A DNA stretch of 64,000 bases from Pseudobdellovibrionaceae bacterium (GCA_020635055.1 JACKAN010000004.1:1-64000), one strand, 5' to 3'; shown: positions 52,205 to 62,005, numbered from the stretch's first letter. Notes: a model not told the origin generated them from the letters alone. Made by a program: numbers and translations.

Positions 52205-53469
52205 GGCAGATTAAATTGCAAAAAGAAGTTATTTTAAAAAATAAAAAAATTCTATATTTTCATCAGTATTTTTCAACTCGAAATGGGGCTACGGGTACAA
52301 GATCCTATGAGTTTGCAAAACAGTTGATTGCTGAAAACTTTGAAGTGACAATGGTATGTGGTTCCTCCCAACTTACCGATTTAGGAAAGGAATCAGCATC
52401 TCAAGAAAATGGTAGAATAAGGAGTTATTTAGTCGATGGAATCCATGTTATAGAATTTCCATTAAATTATTCGAATAAAGATAGCTTTTTTTTAAGAACT
52501 TTAAAGTTCTTAAAATTTTCTGTTTTTAGCATAAAAATTATATTTAAAGAAAAATATGATCTTGTATTTGCAACTTCAACACCACTAACAATTGCTATAC
52601 CAGGAATTGTTGCTAAATTTATTTTGAAAAAAACATTTATTTTTGAAGTCAGAGATTTATGGCCTGAGTTACCGAAGGCAATGGGGGTCGTAAAAAATGT
52701 GGTTATTTTATGGGTATTAGATTTATTAGAAAGAGTTGCCTATATGGCTTCAGATCATATAATAGCATTATCACCTGGAATAAAAAATGGCATTGAAAAG
52801 AAAGTTAAAAATAAAAAAGTAACTCTAATTCCAAACGGATCTGACTTAGATTTGTTTTTTCCTCAAAATAAAATAGATTTTGAAATTCCAAATATTGAAA
52901 AGGAAGATTTTGTTGCAATTTTTACTGGTGCTCATGGGATGGCAAATGGACTTGATACAATTTTAGTGTCGGCAGATATTCTACAAAAGAAAGGAATAAA
53001 TAGAATTAAATTCTTTTTTATTGGAGATGGAAAAGAAAAGAAAACACTTCAAGAATATGCAATGGCGAATAATCTCAAGAATTGTATTTTTTTGGATCCA
53101 GTTTCTAAGCTTAATCTAAATACTTATTTAAGTAGAGCTGACATCGGTTTAATGATATTAAAAAATATACCGGCTTTTTATTATGGTACTTCCCCTAATA
53201 AATATTTTGATTATTTGGCTGCTGGCTTGCCAATATTTTGTAATTATCCAGGTTGGATAGCAGATATGATTAAGGAATATAATATAGGATTTGTTGTGCC
53301 TCCAGATGACCCACATCAGCTTTCAGTTGCTCTTGAGGAGATCATGTCATTTAAGGGTCAACTTACTGAAAAAGGAATAAACGCTAGAAAATTAGCCGAA
53401 AATAAGTTTGATAGGAGAATGTTGTCAAAAAAATTTTCTAATATAATTTGTTCTTATTTAAATAATTAA
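52201..53469 (+). CDS. wbuB: Family 4 glycosyltransferase (WbuB-like)
   Basis: A 422-residue GT-B enzyme. ILYFHQYFSTRNGATGTRSY begins the N-terminal domain, VRDLWPELPKAMG identifies the WbuB-like subgroup, and TPLTIAIPG and FFIGDGKEKKTL lie further on. A PNKYFDYLAAGLPI motif binds the donor nucleotide. It starts at TTG 52201, overlapping the heparinase stop (TTGA). WbuB-like enzymes transfer a HexNAc or uronic sugar to an undecaprenyl-linked chain. It is convergent with wecB-wecC with a 4-base overlap. Confidence 0.86.
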   Translation: MRQIKLQKEVILKNKKILYFHQYFSTRNGATGTRSYEFAKQLIAENFEVTMVCGSSQLTDLGKESASQENGRIRSYLVDGIHVIEFPLNYSNKDSFFLRTLKFLKFSVFSIKIIFKEKYDLVFATSTPLTIAIPGIVAKFILKKTFIFEVRDLWPELPKAMGVVKNVVILWVLDLLERVAYMASDHIIALSPGIKNGIEKKVKNKKVTLIPNGSDLDLFFPQNKIDFEIPNIEKEDFVAIFTGAHGMANGLDTILVSADILQKKGINRIKFFFIGDGKEKKTLQEYAMANNLKNCIFLDPVSKLNLNTYLSRADIGLMILKNIPAFYYGTSPNKYFDYLAAGLPIFCNYPGWIADMIKEYNIGFVVPPDDPHQLSVALEEIMSFKGQLTEKGINARKLAENKFDRRMLSKKFSNIICSYLNN

Positions 53470-55736
53470 ATTGTTAATTCATTAATTAAACCGCGAGTAT
53501 CAATTAAAGGAGTTTTCAAATTTAAATTTTTAAAAATATCATGATCAGTAATCAGAATGAGTAAATCAGCCCAGTCTTCAAGCTCCGTAACTGATTTTGC
53601 AGATTTCAAAGAGTTCCAGTTAGGGATATATGGATCAAAAAATCTTACATTTATATTAGAATCAACCAAACAATCATATATTGGTTTACTTGGCGTTTCT
53701 CTACTGTCATCTATATTTTTTTTATAGGCCACTCCCAAAAGGCCAACTTTGCTTCCTTTTAATTTATCTAATTCTGATATTATGTACTTAGTTATTAGCA
53801 GTGGACGCTGTTCATTGATTTCTCTAGCCAAAGGAATTAATCGAGAGCTTTTACTTTTTTCAATTAAAAACCACGGATCAATGGCTATGCAATGGCCGCC
53901 TACTCCTGGTCCGGGGGATAATATATTAACTCTTGGGTGTAAATTGGCAAGTCGTATTGCTTCCCAAACATTGATTTTTAACTCTTTACAAATACTTGAA
54001 AACTCATTTGCCAAGGCAATGTTAACATCACGAAATGTGTTTTCCATTAATTTAACAGTTTCGGCAACAGTTGCTTGTGTACAATAAATTTTACCCTTAA
54101 CAAAAGAGGAATACAGTTGCTTTGCTTTATCTGTTGCCTCTTTATCCATTCCACCAATAATTCTATCATTATGAACTAACTCATAAAGGGTTTTTCCAGG
54201 AACAGCCCTTTCCGGGCAAAAAGCAATTTTTACTTTTTTATTAATTTGTTCGAAGTAATTCTTAATTAAATCTGTACAGGTATTTGGGCGTACAGTTGAC
54301 TCTAAAATAACTAAATCATTGTCTTTAACGACTTTGCTAATCGATTCGAGTGCTTGTTCAATGAAGCCTAGTTCACATTTTTTGTTTTTTTCGGGTGTAG
54401 GCACCGAAATTACAAAAATATCGGCAGCTTTTATTTCAGTTCCGACATTCAAGTTTGAACTTTTAATAGCCCTATTTAATAAATTATCCATTCCAGCTTC
54501 TTCGAACGGACTTTTTCCTTGTTGAATTAATTCTACCTTATTCCGATCAATGTCAAAACCATTAACTTTGTGTCCTGCTTCCGCTAGTAAGCAGGAAAAG
54601 GGTAGCCCCATATAACCTAAACCAATAACAGTCACAGAAAAACAAATTGGATTGATATTTGAGATCGATGAAATTTCAACACTTTTTAAAATTTTCTGTG
54701 CAGTTGTACCTTCGCCAAAAGGATTTTCCCACTTTGTGTTTGTTTTATTATAATGATCTATAGCTTGAGTAATTTTGCTTTTATTTAGCCCTGTAAGTAT
54801 ATTTGCACCTAATTCGATAGTTTCTGGACGTTCTGTATTGTCTCGTAGGGTTATGCAAGGCACCTTTAAAATGCAAGCTTCTTCTTGTATTCCTCCAGAA
54901 TCTGTTAAGATTATTTTTGCATTTTTTTGCAAACTTAAAAAGTTTAAATAATTTTGTGGTGGCAATTGTATTACATTATTGGGAAGCATAAGTTTGTATT
55001 CTTCGATCTTTTTTAATGTTCTTGGATGAATTGGCCAAATCAGTGGGAATGGATATTCAGTTTTTAATGAAGTTAGGATGTCAATTATAGATTCTAAATT
55101 TACTTTTTGATCTACATTGCCTGCTCTATGAATTGTGAATAAAGCATACTCACCTTTGCCAAGTTTTAACTCTTTAAGTAAATCAGTATTCGTGTTGTCT
55201 ATGATTGAAAATAAAGCATCAGCAACAGTATTTCCAACAACAAAAATTTTATTAGAAGAGATGCCTTCAGAAATTAAATTATTTTTTTGTACATTAGATA
55301 CTGCAAATAAGTAATCAGACAAGTGGTCAACCATAATTCGGTTTGTTTCTTCAGGCATCATTTTGTCATAACTTCTTAGTCCAGCTTCAATATGTGCCAC
55401 TTTAATGTTTAGTTTTGTCGCAGCTAATGCTGCAGCAGCTGTTGTATTTGTATCACCTTGTACAAATACAATATCAGGTTGTTCACTTTCAAAAATGGGT
55501 TCAATCTTAATTAATATGTTTCCAGTTTGGTTACCATGCTTACCAGAGCCTATTTGTAAATTATAATGAGGTGGCGGCAATTTTAAGTCTTGAAAAAAAA
55601 TTTCATCCATATCTTTCGAATAATGCTGATTAGAGTGAATAAGTATAAATGGTATGTTTTGTTTTATACACTCATGTATAAGAGAAGACATCTTGATGAT
55701 TTCTGGTCGCGTTCCTACAACAATTGCAACTTTCAT
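53466..55736 (-). CDS. wecB-wecC: Fused UDP-GlcNAc 2-epimerase and UDP-ManNAc dehydrogenase
   Basis: One 756-residue protein joins two enzymes normally encoded separately. Residues 1-352 are the non-hydrolysing UDP-GlcNAc 2-epimerase (GTRPEIIKMSSL, FVQGDTNTT, HIEAGLRS, LTDSGGIQEEA). Residues 366-756 are a nucleotide-sugar dehydrogenase (VIGLGYMGLPF, then STVRPNTCT and GPGVGGHCIAIDPW with the catalytic cysteine). It would convert UDP-GlcNAc through UDP-ManNAc to UDP-ManNAcA in one polypeptide. No stop or frameshift lies at the junction, and a 13-residue linker joins the halves. Convergent with the GT4 gene. Confidence 0.93.
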   Translation of the reverse strand: MKVAIVVGTRPEIIKMSSLIHECIKQNIPFILIHSNQHYSKDMDEIFFQDLKLPPPHYNLQIGSGKHGNQTGNILIKIEPIFESEQPDIVFVQGDTNTTAAAALAATKLNIKVAHIEAGLRSYDKMMPEETNRIMVDHLSDYLFAVSNVQKNNLISEGISSNKIFVVGNTVADALFSIIDNTNTDLLKELKLGKGEYALFTIHRAGNVDQKVNLESIIDILTSLKTEYPFPLIWPIHPRTLKKIEEYKLMLPNNVIQLPPQNYLNFLSLQKNAKIILTDSGGIQEEACILKVPCITLRDNTERPETIELGANILTGLNKSKITQAIDHYNKTNTKWENPFGEGTTAQKILKSVEISSISNINPICFSVTVIGLGYMGLPFSCLLAEAGHKVNGFDIDRNKVELIQQGKSPFEEAGMDNLLNRAIKSSNLNVGTEIKAADIFVISVPTPEKNKKCELGFIEQALESISKVVKDNDLVILESTVRPNTCTDLIKNYFEQINKKVKIAFCPERAVPGKTLYELVHNDRIIGGMDKEATDKAKQLYSSFVKGKIYCTQATVAETVKLMENTFRDVNIALANEFSSICKELKINVWEAIRLANLHPRVNILSPGPGVGGHCIAIDPWFLIEKSKSSRLIPLAREINEQRPLLITKYIISELDKLKGSKVGLLGVAYKKNIDDSRETPSKPIYDCLVDSNINVRFFDPYIPNWNSLKSAKSVTELEDWADLLILITDHDIFKNLNLKTPLIDTRGLINELTI

Positions 55737-55851
55737 AAATTTACCCTTATTCAGCGTACACTTAAATTATTACTTTGTTTGCACATTCTGTTCAAGCCTT
55801 TATAAATGTTAATAATTTGAGAGAGTGATATAATAATATATGTGCCATCCA

Positions 55852-57723
55852 TTATGTATTTTGTGGTTTTATGTGTTCAATAACCCCCTCAAGCCAAATA
55901 TTGAGTGCAAGCGGTGCAAATATTTCTTTATCTGAAATTAAATGCTTAGAATTACTACAATATGTAGAATATTTTTTTAACAAATTGTCTCTATTTATTA
56001 AGTTAAGTCTGTATATAGCTGAGTTTTTTTCTTTAAATATTGCATGAATAACTTCTCTAAGTTCATTTTTTAACCACTGTTCCTGAGGGCTTGTAAAACC
56101 TTTTTTATCTCTCCTCCAAGCAATTGATGTTGGTAAATAGGGAGCCATTGCTTTACGTAAAATATATTTTGTCCATCCTTTTTTCAATTTATAATCATTA
56201 TTGAGAGACAAGAAACTTTCAACAACTTCATGATCTAAAAATGGTACTCTTACCTCTCTAGATTGAGCCATTGACATTCGATCTTCATAATGGAGTAAAG
56301 AGGGGACTGAAAGGGAGAACAAGTCTCTTATTTGCCGTTCAACAAATTTTTCTTTCTTATTAAATCCTAAAAAGACTGGTTTAAAATGTTTTTTAACATT
56401 TAATGTTAATATTGAATAGTTTTTACCTTGTAAGAAGCGAGGGAGATAACGTTTTCCATCTTTTATTGATATTTGAGGAATAAGTGTACCATTAAATAAA
56501 AAATTAAATAAATAACATAAGGCCTTGAAGGGTTTCCGGCAGTATAATAAATATTTTAAATAAAATGCGATGTATTTTCTGTATCCACATAAAATTTCAT
56601 CTGCACCTTGTCCACTAAGAATAACTGTTAAATTATTCTCTTTTGCTTTTTCCATAAGTAAATAATGGGCAACTGATGAGAAGCTATGAAGAGGTTGATC
56701 GTTATAATAGGTAACTGTTTTTAACAAATTTAAAGATTGTATTGGGTCTATATCGATTTTAATTTTTAATACGCTTTGATTTAGATAATTTGCCATAGTA
56801 TCAATAAAAAAAGTTTCATCAGCATCTTTATGGTCACTTACATAAGATATTAATTTAGTTTTGTTACGAGACTCCTGATGTGTAATTGATGCAATGCTGG
56901 AGGAGTCTACCCCTCCCGACAGGAGAACTCCAACGGGGACATCACTTCGTAATCTTAGGCGAATAGATTTCCTCAATTCATCTTCTACATTCTTTGCCAA
57001 AACTTCTTCGGTGCAATTGGTATGAGTTTTCAAATTCATTTTGTAATATCTATCGAAATTTGTAACTAACGTTTTTCCCTTTAGATTTATTATACAATTG
57101 TAACCAGGTTCAATTTTGTAGATGTCTTCCCAGAATGTTTGTTTTGATTCAGATTCAAGTAACTGTTGCTCAATATACAAGCCTATAACTTGTAAATTGA
57201 GTGAGTGTTTTGATTCAGACAAAGCAAGTATTGATTTTATTTCGGAGGCAAAAATAAAAGTGTTTTCCTTTATATAATAATATAATGGTTTAATACCAAA
57301 TCGATCCCTTGAGAGCATTAGTTGTTCAGTTTTCAAATTTAAGAAGGCAAAAGACCACATTCCATTAAAAAGGTTTACAGCTTTTTTAAGACCATAAAAT
57401 TGAATTGAGCGAAAGACGACTTCAGTATCAGAATGGGTTTTAAAATTCACACCTTCTTTAACAAGATCATCACGAATTTCTATGTAATTATAAATTTCAC
57501 CATTATAAATTAACGAGTAGTCGTCTTCTTCAAAAGGTTGGTTAGCGTTATCTGTAAGATCGATAATAGACAGACGTTGATGAGAAAAATGAATGTTCCA
57601 AGGGTCATTCTCATAAATTTTAATCGATTGTGCGTTAGGGCCACGATGTAATTGAATATTTGAAGCTTTTTCTAGGAGACTTAATTTTTTGTCTCTAGAT
57701 ATGTATCCTATAATACCACACAT
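55852..57723 (-). CDS. asnB: Asparagine synthetase family amidotransferase
   Basis: Second AsnB-type protein, 623 residues. The frame opens at 57735, but ATG 57723 gives MCGIIGY with the nucleophile Cys2. HRGPNAQS and NGEIYNYIEI are in the glutaminase domain, and LLSGGVDSSSIA is the synthetase PP-loop, followed by SGQGADEILCGYRKY. As part of a polysaccharide block with wecB-wecC it is likely to amidate a uronic acid such as ManNAcA. It differs strongly from the 17614 copy, so it is not a recent duplicate. It is divergent from legB across 215 bases. Confidence 0.9.
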   Translation of the reverse strand: MCGIIGYISRDKKLSLLEKASNIQLHRGPNAQSIKIYENDPWNIHFSHQRLSIIDLTDNANQPFEEDDYSLIYNGEIYNYIEIRDDLVKEGVNFKTHSDTEVVFRSIQFYGLKKAVNLFNGMWSFAFLNLKTEQLMLSRDRFGIKPLYYYIKENTFIFASEIKSILALSESKHSLNLQVIGLYIEQQLLESESKQTFWEDIYKIEPGYNCIINLKGKTLVTNFDRYYKMNLKTHTNCTEEVLAKNVEDELRKSIRLRLRSDVPVGVLLSGGVDSSSIASITHQESRNKTKLISYVSDHKDADETFFIDTMANYLNQSVLKIKIDIDPIQSLNLLKTVTYYNDQPLHSFSSVAHYLLMEKAKENNLTVILSGQGADEILCGYRKYIAFYLKYLLYCRKPFKALCYLFNFLFNGTLIPQISIKDGKRYLPRFLQGKNYSILTLNVKKHFKPVFLGFNKKEKFVERQIRDLFSLSVPSLLHYEDRMSMAQSREVRVPFLDHEVVESFLSLNNDYKLKKGWTKYILRKAMAPYLPTSIAWRRDKKGFTSPQEQWLKNELREVIHAIFKEKNSAIYRLNLINRDNLLKKYSTYCSNSKHLISDKEIFAPLALNIWLEGVIEHIKPQNT

Positions 57724-57883
57724 TTGAAATCTCATTGAGGTTGTAAGTTAATTGTATATTATGAATTAATGTTGAATAAAATAGAATTTATCGTTTTTTA
57801 AGTGGTTTTAATTTTTTCATTATCCGGGCCAAGGGTGACGCGATACATCACTAATAAGGCACTCCTTTATTTTTTTATAAAAT

Positions 57884-57896
57884 CTTATAATATTGA
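57884..57896 (+). promoter_or_regulatory. Candidate -10 region before legB
   Basis: CTTATAATATTGA holds a perfect TATAAT (57886-57891), 43 bases before the legB ATG, and repeats the 13 bases seen at 36888-36900. The -35 position 17 bases upstream (TCCTTT) is poor, so an activator or a different sigma preference is possible. Confidence 0.3.
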
Positions 57897-57938
57897 CCAG
57901 CTTATTAAAGGTACAGTCATCACTCTTTGGAGTATATT

Positions 57939-58919
57939 ATGCAAAAAGTACTAGTAACTGGGGCTGATGGCTTTATAGGTTCACATCTTGTTGAGATGTT
58001 ACATAGTAAGGGTTATGAAGTTCGCGCACTTAGTCAGTACAACTCTTTTAATAATTGGGGTTGGCTAGAAACATTATCCATTTTAAATGAAATTGAAGTG
58101 GTAACGGGAGACATTCGAGACGCGCATTTTTGTAATAACTTGGTCCAAGGTGTTGACATTGTTTATCATTTGGCAGCGCTTATTGCTATACCTTACTCTT
58201 ATGTGGCTCCTCAAAGCTATGTTGAAACAAACACTATTGGAACTCTAAATATTTGTCAGGCAAGCTTAGATGCGGGGGTTCAACGAATTGTTCATACTTC
58301 AACTAGTGAGGTTTATGGCACGGCTCGTTATGTCCCTATTGACGAAAAGCATCCCTTGCAGCCTCAATCTCCATACAGTGCATCGAAAATATCTGCCGAT
58401 GCTATGGCTATGAGTTTCTATAATTCATTTGAGTTACCTTTATCAATAGCAAGGCCATTTAATGTATATGGCCCTAGGCAATCTGCCAGAGCAGTGATTC
58501 CGACTATAATTTCACAAATTGCTTCTGGAATTAGTAAGATAAAGTTAGGAGACGTAAGTCCTACTCGTGACTTTAATTATGTCGAAGATACTTGTCGAGG
58601 ATTTTTAGAAATTGCTAATTGTGATAGGGCCTTAGGTAAAACTATAAATATTGGTTCTAATTTTGAAATTTCAATTAAAGAGGTCCTTGAGTTAATTAGA
58701 AAAAACATGAATTCTGAAGTGGAGTTTTATGAAGATAGCGAGAGAATTCGTCCAAAAAAATCTGAAGTTCATAGGTTGTGGTGTGATAATAGTCTAATTA
58801 GAGATTTAACAGGATTTGCTCCAAAATATAATATTGAAGAAGGTTTAAAATTAACAATTGAATGGTTCTCAAATAAAAATAATTTAAAATTTTATAAAAC
58901 TGACATTTATAATGTTTAA
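57939..58919 (+). CDS. legB: LegB-type nucleotide-sugar 4,6-dehydratase
   Basis: A 326-residue SDR. ATG 57939 is chosen over the in-frame TTG 57927 because GGAG at 57929-57932 is spaced 6 bases from it. GADGFIGSH is the Rossmann motif, TSTSEVYGTARYVPI gives the TSE catalytic site, and SPYSASKISADAMA the YxxxK. The sequence resembles LegB, the first enzyme of GDP- or UDP-GlcNAc-based legionaminic acid synthesis. The NeuB/LegI-type synthase and PtmE-like nucleotidyltransferase downstream support this. It overlaps the next gene by 8 bases. Confidence 0.86.
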   Translation: MQKVLVTGADGFIGSHLVEMLHSKGYEVRALSQYNSFNNWGWLETLSILNEIEVVTGDIRDAHFCNNLVQGVDIVYHLAALIAIPYSYVAPQSYVETNTIGTLNICQASLDAGVQRIVHTSTSEVYGTARYVPIDEKHPLQPQSPYSASKISADAMAMSFYNSFELPLSIARPFNVYGPRQSARAVIPTIISQIASGISKIKLGDVSPTRDFNYVEDTCRGFLEIANCDRALGKTINIGSNFEISIKEVLELIRKNMNSEVEFYEDSERIRPKKSEVHRLWCDNSLIRDLTGFAPKYNIEEGLKLTIEWFSNKNNLKFYKTDIYNV

Positions 58920-60234
58920 ATTTAACACACATATATTTACTTTTCTTGTAACTTTATTATATGCATTTCTCATTTCTTTTCAGAGGTCTGTAATTGGTGA
59001 CTCAATTGTAACTATTTTTTTGATTGCTAGTTATATTTATGTATTTTTTTTGGAGAAAAAATGGATTCGGAAAACTCATGTTGTGAAATTGTACAGACGT
59101 ATTTTTGCATTTATAGTACTCATTTACCTTGCTTTATTTCTAGGTTTGTGGCTGGCCAATGCACCCAATGATAGTATTTGGATGCCGGATTCAATAAGAA
59201 CGCATGTTCCCGTATCAAAACAATTTTCACAAGTAATTCAAGGTCATTTAAACTTAGAAGAAACCGATCTAGGTCGACAAGGAGTTTCGACACATATTCT
59301 TACAGGAACAATGTTTACACTTTTTGGAATAAATATTTATTCAACATTGATGGCACTTTTTATATTTAAAGCTTTGACACTAATTCCAATTTTTTTATTG
59401 GCCAAAGAATTATTTGACACTAAAACAGCTTACATATCTTCGTTATTGTATATTTTTGCACCAACACTAATGTTTTACTCTATTTCTTTTTATAAGGAGA
59501 TGGCAGTTCAATTTTATATGGCTTGGGTTTATTATTCACTTTATAAATTATTTTATAGTAGTAAGTCGATTTTATTTTCAGTTATTTTACTTTGTTCATT
59601 AATGTTGTTATCTAGAGAGCGATTTTATTTAGTTTTTCTTTTTATTCCTTCAATTGTATTACTAACTATTAATATGAGTGGTAAGATTAAATATTGGATA
59701 CTGCTGTTTAGTTTGTCAATTTTGACTATATTGTATTCAAGTAATGAGTACCTACAGCAGTCACCTCGATGGATGGTGAACAGAATTGTATATTTACGTA
59801 CTTTATATATGTCTGTAACGAATCAGTCTTTTTCATTTAATTATGATATCCCCTACCCAATAGCTGTATTAAAAGCAACATTTACTCCTTATTTTACCCT
59901 TAATAAGTTCTCATTGTTTTATGATTTCAGCTATTTATTAATTTGGGGATCCTTTATTAATCAAATAATAATTTTTACTGCAATTTATTGTTTTTTTAAA
60001 ATTTACAAACAAAGTATTATTCATATAGCAAATGTCTTGCCTTTAATCATATTTTTATTGTTGCTTGGTTATATATGCCCGTGGAATGATAGGCTGAGAG
60101 ATAGTTTTTACCCTATCATTTCCATATATTCAGCGTATATATTAATAAACTATAGATCATATGATGTTTGTATCAATAACTTAAAGTGTGGTATTAAAAA
60201 TATTCTTTTTTTAAGATACAGAAAACACAATTAG
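58912..60234 (+). CDS. GT-C-like polytopic membrane glycosyltransferase, paralogue of 48221
   Basis: A 440-residue protein with about ten hydrophobic segments. It shares with the 48221 protein the order PDSIRTH, FYKEMAVQ, LLSRERFYLVF, PYPIAVLKATFTPYFTLNKF, SLFYDFSYLLIWGSF and RLRDSFYPI. It is likely a GT-C-type enzyme using a polyprenyl-phosphate donor. Its place between legB and a methyltransferase suggests a role in attaching or elongating the glycan of this block. The donor and acceptor are unknown. Confidence 0.7.
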   Translation: MFKFNTHIFTFLVTLLYAFLISFQRSVIGDSIVTIFLIASYIYVFFLEKKWIRKTHVVKLYRRIFAFIVLIYLALFLGLWLANAPNDSIWMPDSIRTHVPVSKQFSQVIQGHLNLEETDLGRQGVSTHILTGTMFTLFGINIYSTLMALFIFKALTLIPIFLLAKELFDTKTAYISSLLYIFAPTLMFYSISFYKEMAVQFYMAWVYYSLYKLFYSSKSILFSVILLCSLMLLSRERFYLVFLFIPSIVLLTINMSGKIKYWILLFSLSILTILYSSNEYLQQSPRWMVNRIVYLRTLYMSVTNQSFSFNYDIPYPIAVLKATFTPYFTLNKFSLFYDFSYLLIWGSFINQIIIFTAIYCFFKIYKQSIIHIANVLPLIIFLLLLGYICPWNDRLRDSFYPIISIYSAYILINYRSYDVCINNLKCGIKNILFLRYRKHN

Positions 60235-60245
60235 GAAGAATTAAA

Positions 60246-61154
60246 ATGATTAGTAAACAATTAAAAAAAATTTCAGATATTTATAAAGAGGGAAAGAATA
60301 TAACCCAATACATTAATGAAATGAAGGGGGCTAAATACAATGATACGGAATCAATTTTAATTGCATATGAATTTCAATCTGGTTCATATTCAGAGATTGC
60401 ACGTAAAAATAGTAAATTTAGACAAGAATATACAAATAAAATCGCTGAAGTCATAGATTCTCTAGAAGCTGATACTATTTGTGAAGTCGGTGTGGGTGAA
60501 GCTACAACTCTTTCCGGAGTAGTTAAACAATTAAAAAGGTCTCCTGCAGTTATTTGTGGGTTTGATTTGTCTTGGTCTCGAATAAAATATGCACAAAAAT
60601 TTTGTATTGAGGAAGGTTTATCTAATAAAAGTACTCATTTGTTCTCAGCTGATATGTTTGCAATTCCACTTGAAGATAAATGTTTGGATTTATTGTACAC
60701 ATCGCATAGCTTAGAGCCGAATCGTGGAAGAGAAGAAGAGGCCCTAAGAGAATTGATTAGGGTCGCTCGTAAGTGGATAGTTCTATTGGAGCCGTCCTAT
60801 GAACTAGCTGGTGAAGAACAGAGAGAAAGAATGGATAAGTTGGGCTATGTTAGAGATTTACCTGGTACATTAGAGAGACTTGGGGCGACTGTAGTTGAAC
60901 ATAAATTATTTGAAATACACTCAAACCCCTTAAATAAAACTGCATTGACTATTGCAAAGATGCCTATCATTGAAGAATACAAAATGAAGACTCAGCTAGC
61001 TTATGTTTGCCCAATTACTAAAATGCCTTTAAAATATATCAACAATTGTTTTTTTGGAGAAGAGTGTTTGTTAACTTATCCAATAATAGAGGGTGTGCCT
61101 TGCTTACACCCTCAGAATGCTATCGTTACAGCAAGGTTTCCTGATTTTCTATGA
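60246..61154 (+). CDS. SAM-dependent methyltransferase with a Trm112-like tail
   Basis: A 302-residue class I methyltransferase. ICEVGVGEATTLSG (motif I) lies near residue 78, followed by GFDLSWSRIKYA and a CLDLLYTSHSLE segment (motif IV-like). The C-terminal 50 residues read YVCPITKMPLKYINNCFFGEE, then LLTYPIIEGVPCL, resembling the Trm112/UPF0434 fold with a remnant C-P-x-x pair; only part of the zinc-binding cysteines is kept. It may methylate the nonulosonic acid or a related sugar. It overlaps the GT2 gene at 61151 by 4 bases. Confidence 0.75.
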   Translation: MISKQLKKISDIYKEGKNITQYINEMKGAKYNDTESILIAYEFQSGSYSEIARKNSKFRQEYTNKIAEVIDSLEADTICEVGVGEATTLSGVVKQLKRSPAVICGFDLSWSRIKYAQKFCIEEGLSNKSTHLFSADMFAIPLEDKCLDLLYTSHSLEPNRGREEEALRELIRVARKWIVLLEPSYELAGEEQRERMDKLGYVRDLPGTLERLGATVVEHKLFEIHSNPLNKTALTIAKMPIIEEYKMKTQLAYVCPITKMPLKYINNCFFGEECLLTYPIIEGVPCLHPQNAIVTARFPDFL

Positions 61155-62005
61155 ATAATACGGCAGTTTTTACAGTTGTGTATCCTGGTGCAGAGTGCTA
61201 TTTGCCTGATTTTTTTAATAGTATAAGAGAGCAGGATGATAAAAAGTTTGATGTAGTTGTACTTAACGATGGGGTTGCAGATTTTAGTAGATTTGATTCT
61301 AACTGCGTGGTCCTTGAATCAAATGGGCAAGGCATAGCCAAAAACAGAGAAATTGGTTTGAAATATCTGAAGGAGAAATATGATAATGTGATATTTTTAG
61401 ATGCGGACGACACAATGAGTCGCAACCGCGTCTCTAGTTGTAAAAAGTTTTTTGAGAAGTATCAGTTAATAGTTAATGAGGTAAATTTAGTAAATTCAAA
61501 CTTAACACTGTTGCAAGGTTCCTATTTTTCAAAAAGATTAGGGAAATCAAAGGTGTTTGATTTAAATTCTATTTTAGACTACAATTTTTGTGGTTTCTCT
61601 AATAGCGCAGTGTCAATAAAAAAAATGCCTGAAATTAGTCTACCAAAATCATTAATTGCAGTTGATTGGTGTGTTTTCACTCACTTTTTAAGAGGAAATG
61701 TAAACGCTATTTTTACCTCTGAAGCAAAAACAAATTATCGCCAGCACTTAAGTAATACGATAGGTTTAGGAAGGATCACAATTCAAAAACTCTTATTTGT
61801 TCTTGATGTTAAAATCCAACATTATAAATGTTTTTGTGATTTAATACCTAGTTTTCGCGATCGATTAAAAACTGTAGAAGCCCTAAAAAAACGCGTGAAT
61901 TCAAACTCTTGTGAGTTATATGATTTGCCTTTGAATTCTCTAGATGATAAGAATTTTTTCTGGTGGGAAGAAGACTTGCTTCTGAAAGAAAAATATGAAA
62001 ATTAA
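61151..62005 (+). CDS. Family 2 glycosyltransferase
   Basis: A 284-residue GT-A-type protein. It begins AVFTVVYPGAECYLPDFF, has VVVLNDGVADF at the nucleotide strand, SNGQGIAKNREIGLKYL and VIFLDADDTMS as the DxD site. The N-terminal P-G-A pattern differs from the usual P-[TC]-Y-N, so the donor preference may be unusual. It is sandwiched between the methyltransferase and the NeuB-type synthase, overlapping both by 4 and 11 bases. Confidence 0.78.
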   Translation: MNNTAVFTVVYPGAECYLPDFFNSIREQDDKKFDVVVLNDGVADFSRFDSNCVVLESNGQGIAKNREIGLKYLKEKYDNVIFLDADDTMSRNRVSSCKKFFEKYQLIVNEVNLVNSNLTLLQGSYFSKRLGKSKVFDLNSILDYNFCGFSNSAVSIKKMPEISLPKSLIAVDWCVFTHFLRGNVNAIFTSEAKTNYRQHLSNTIGLGRITIQKLLFVLDVKIQHYKCFCDLIPSFRDRLKTVEALKKRVNSNSCELYDLPLNSLDDKNFFWWEEDLLLKEKYEN

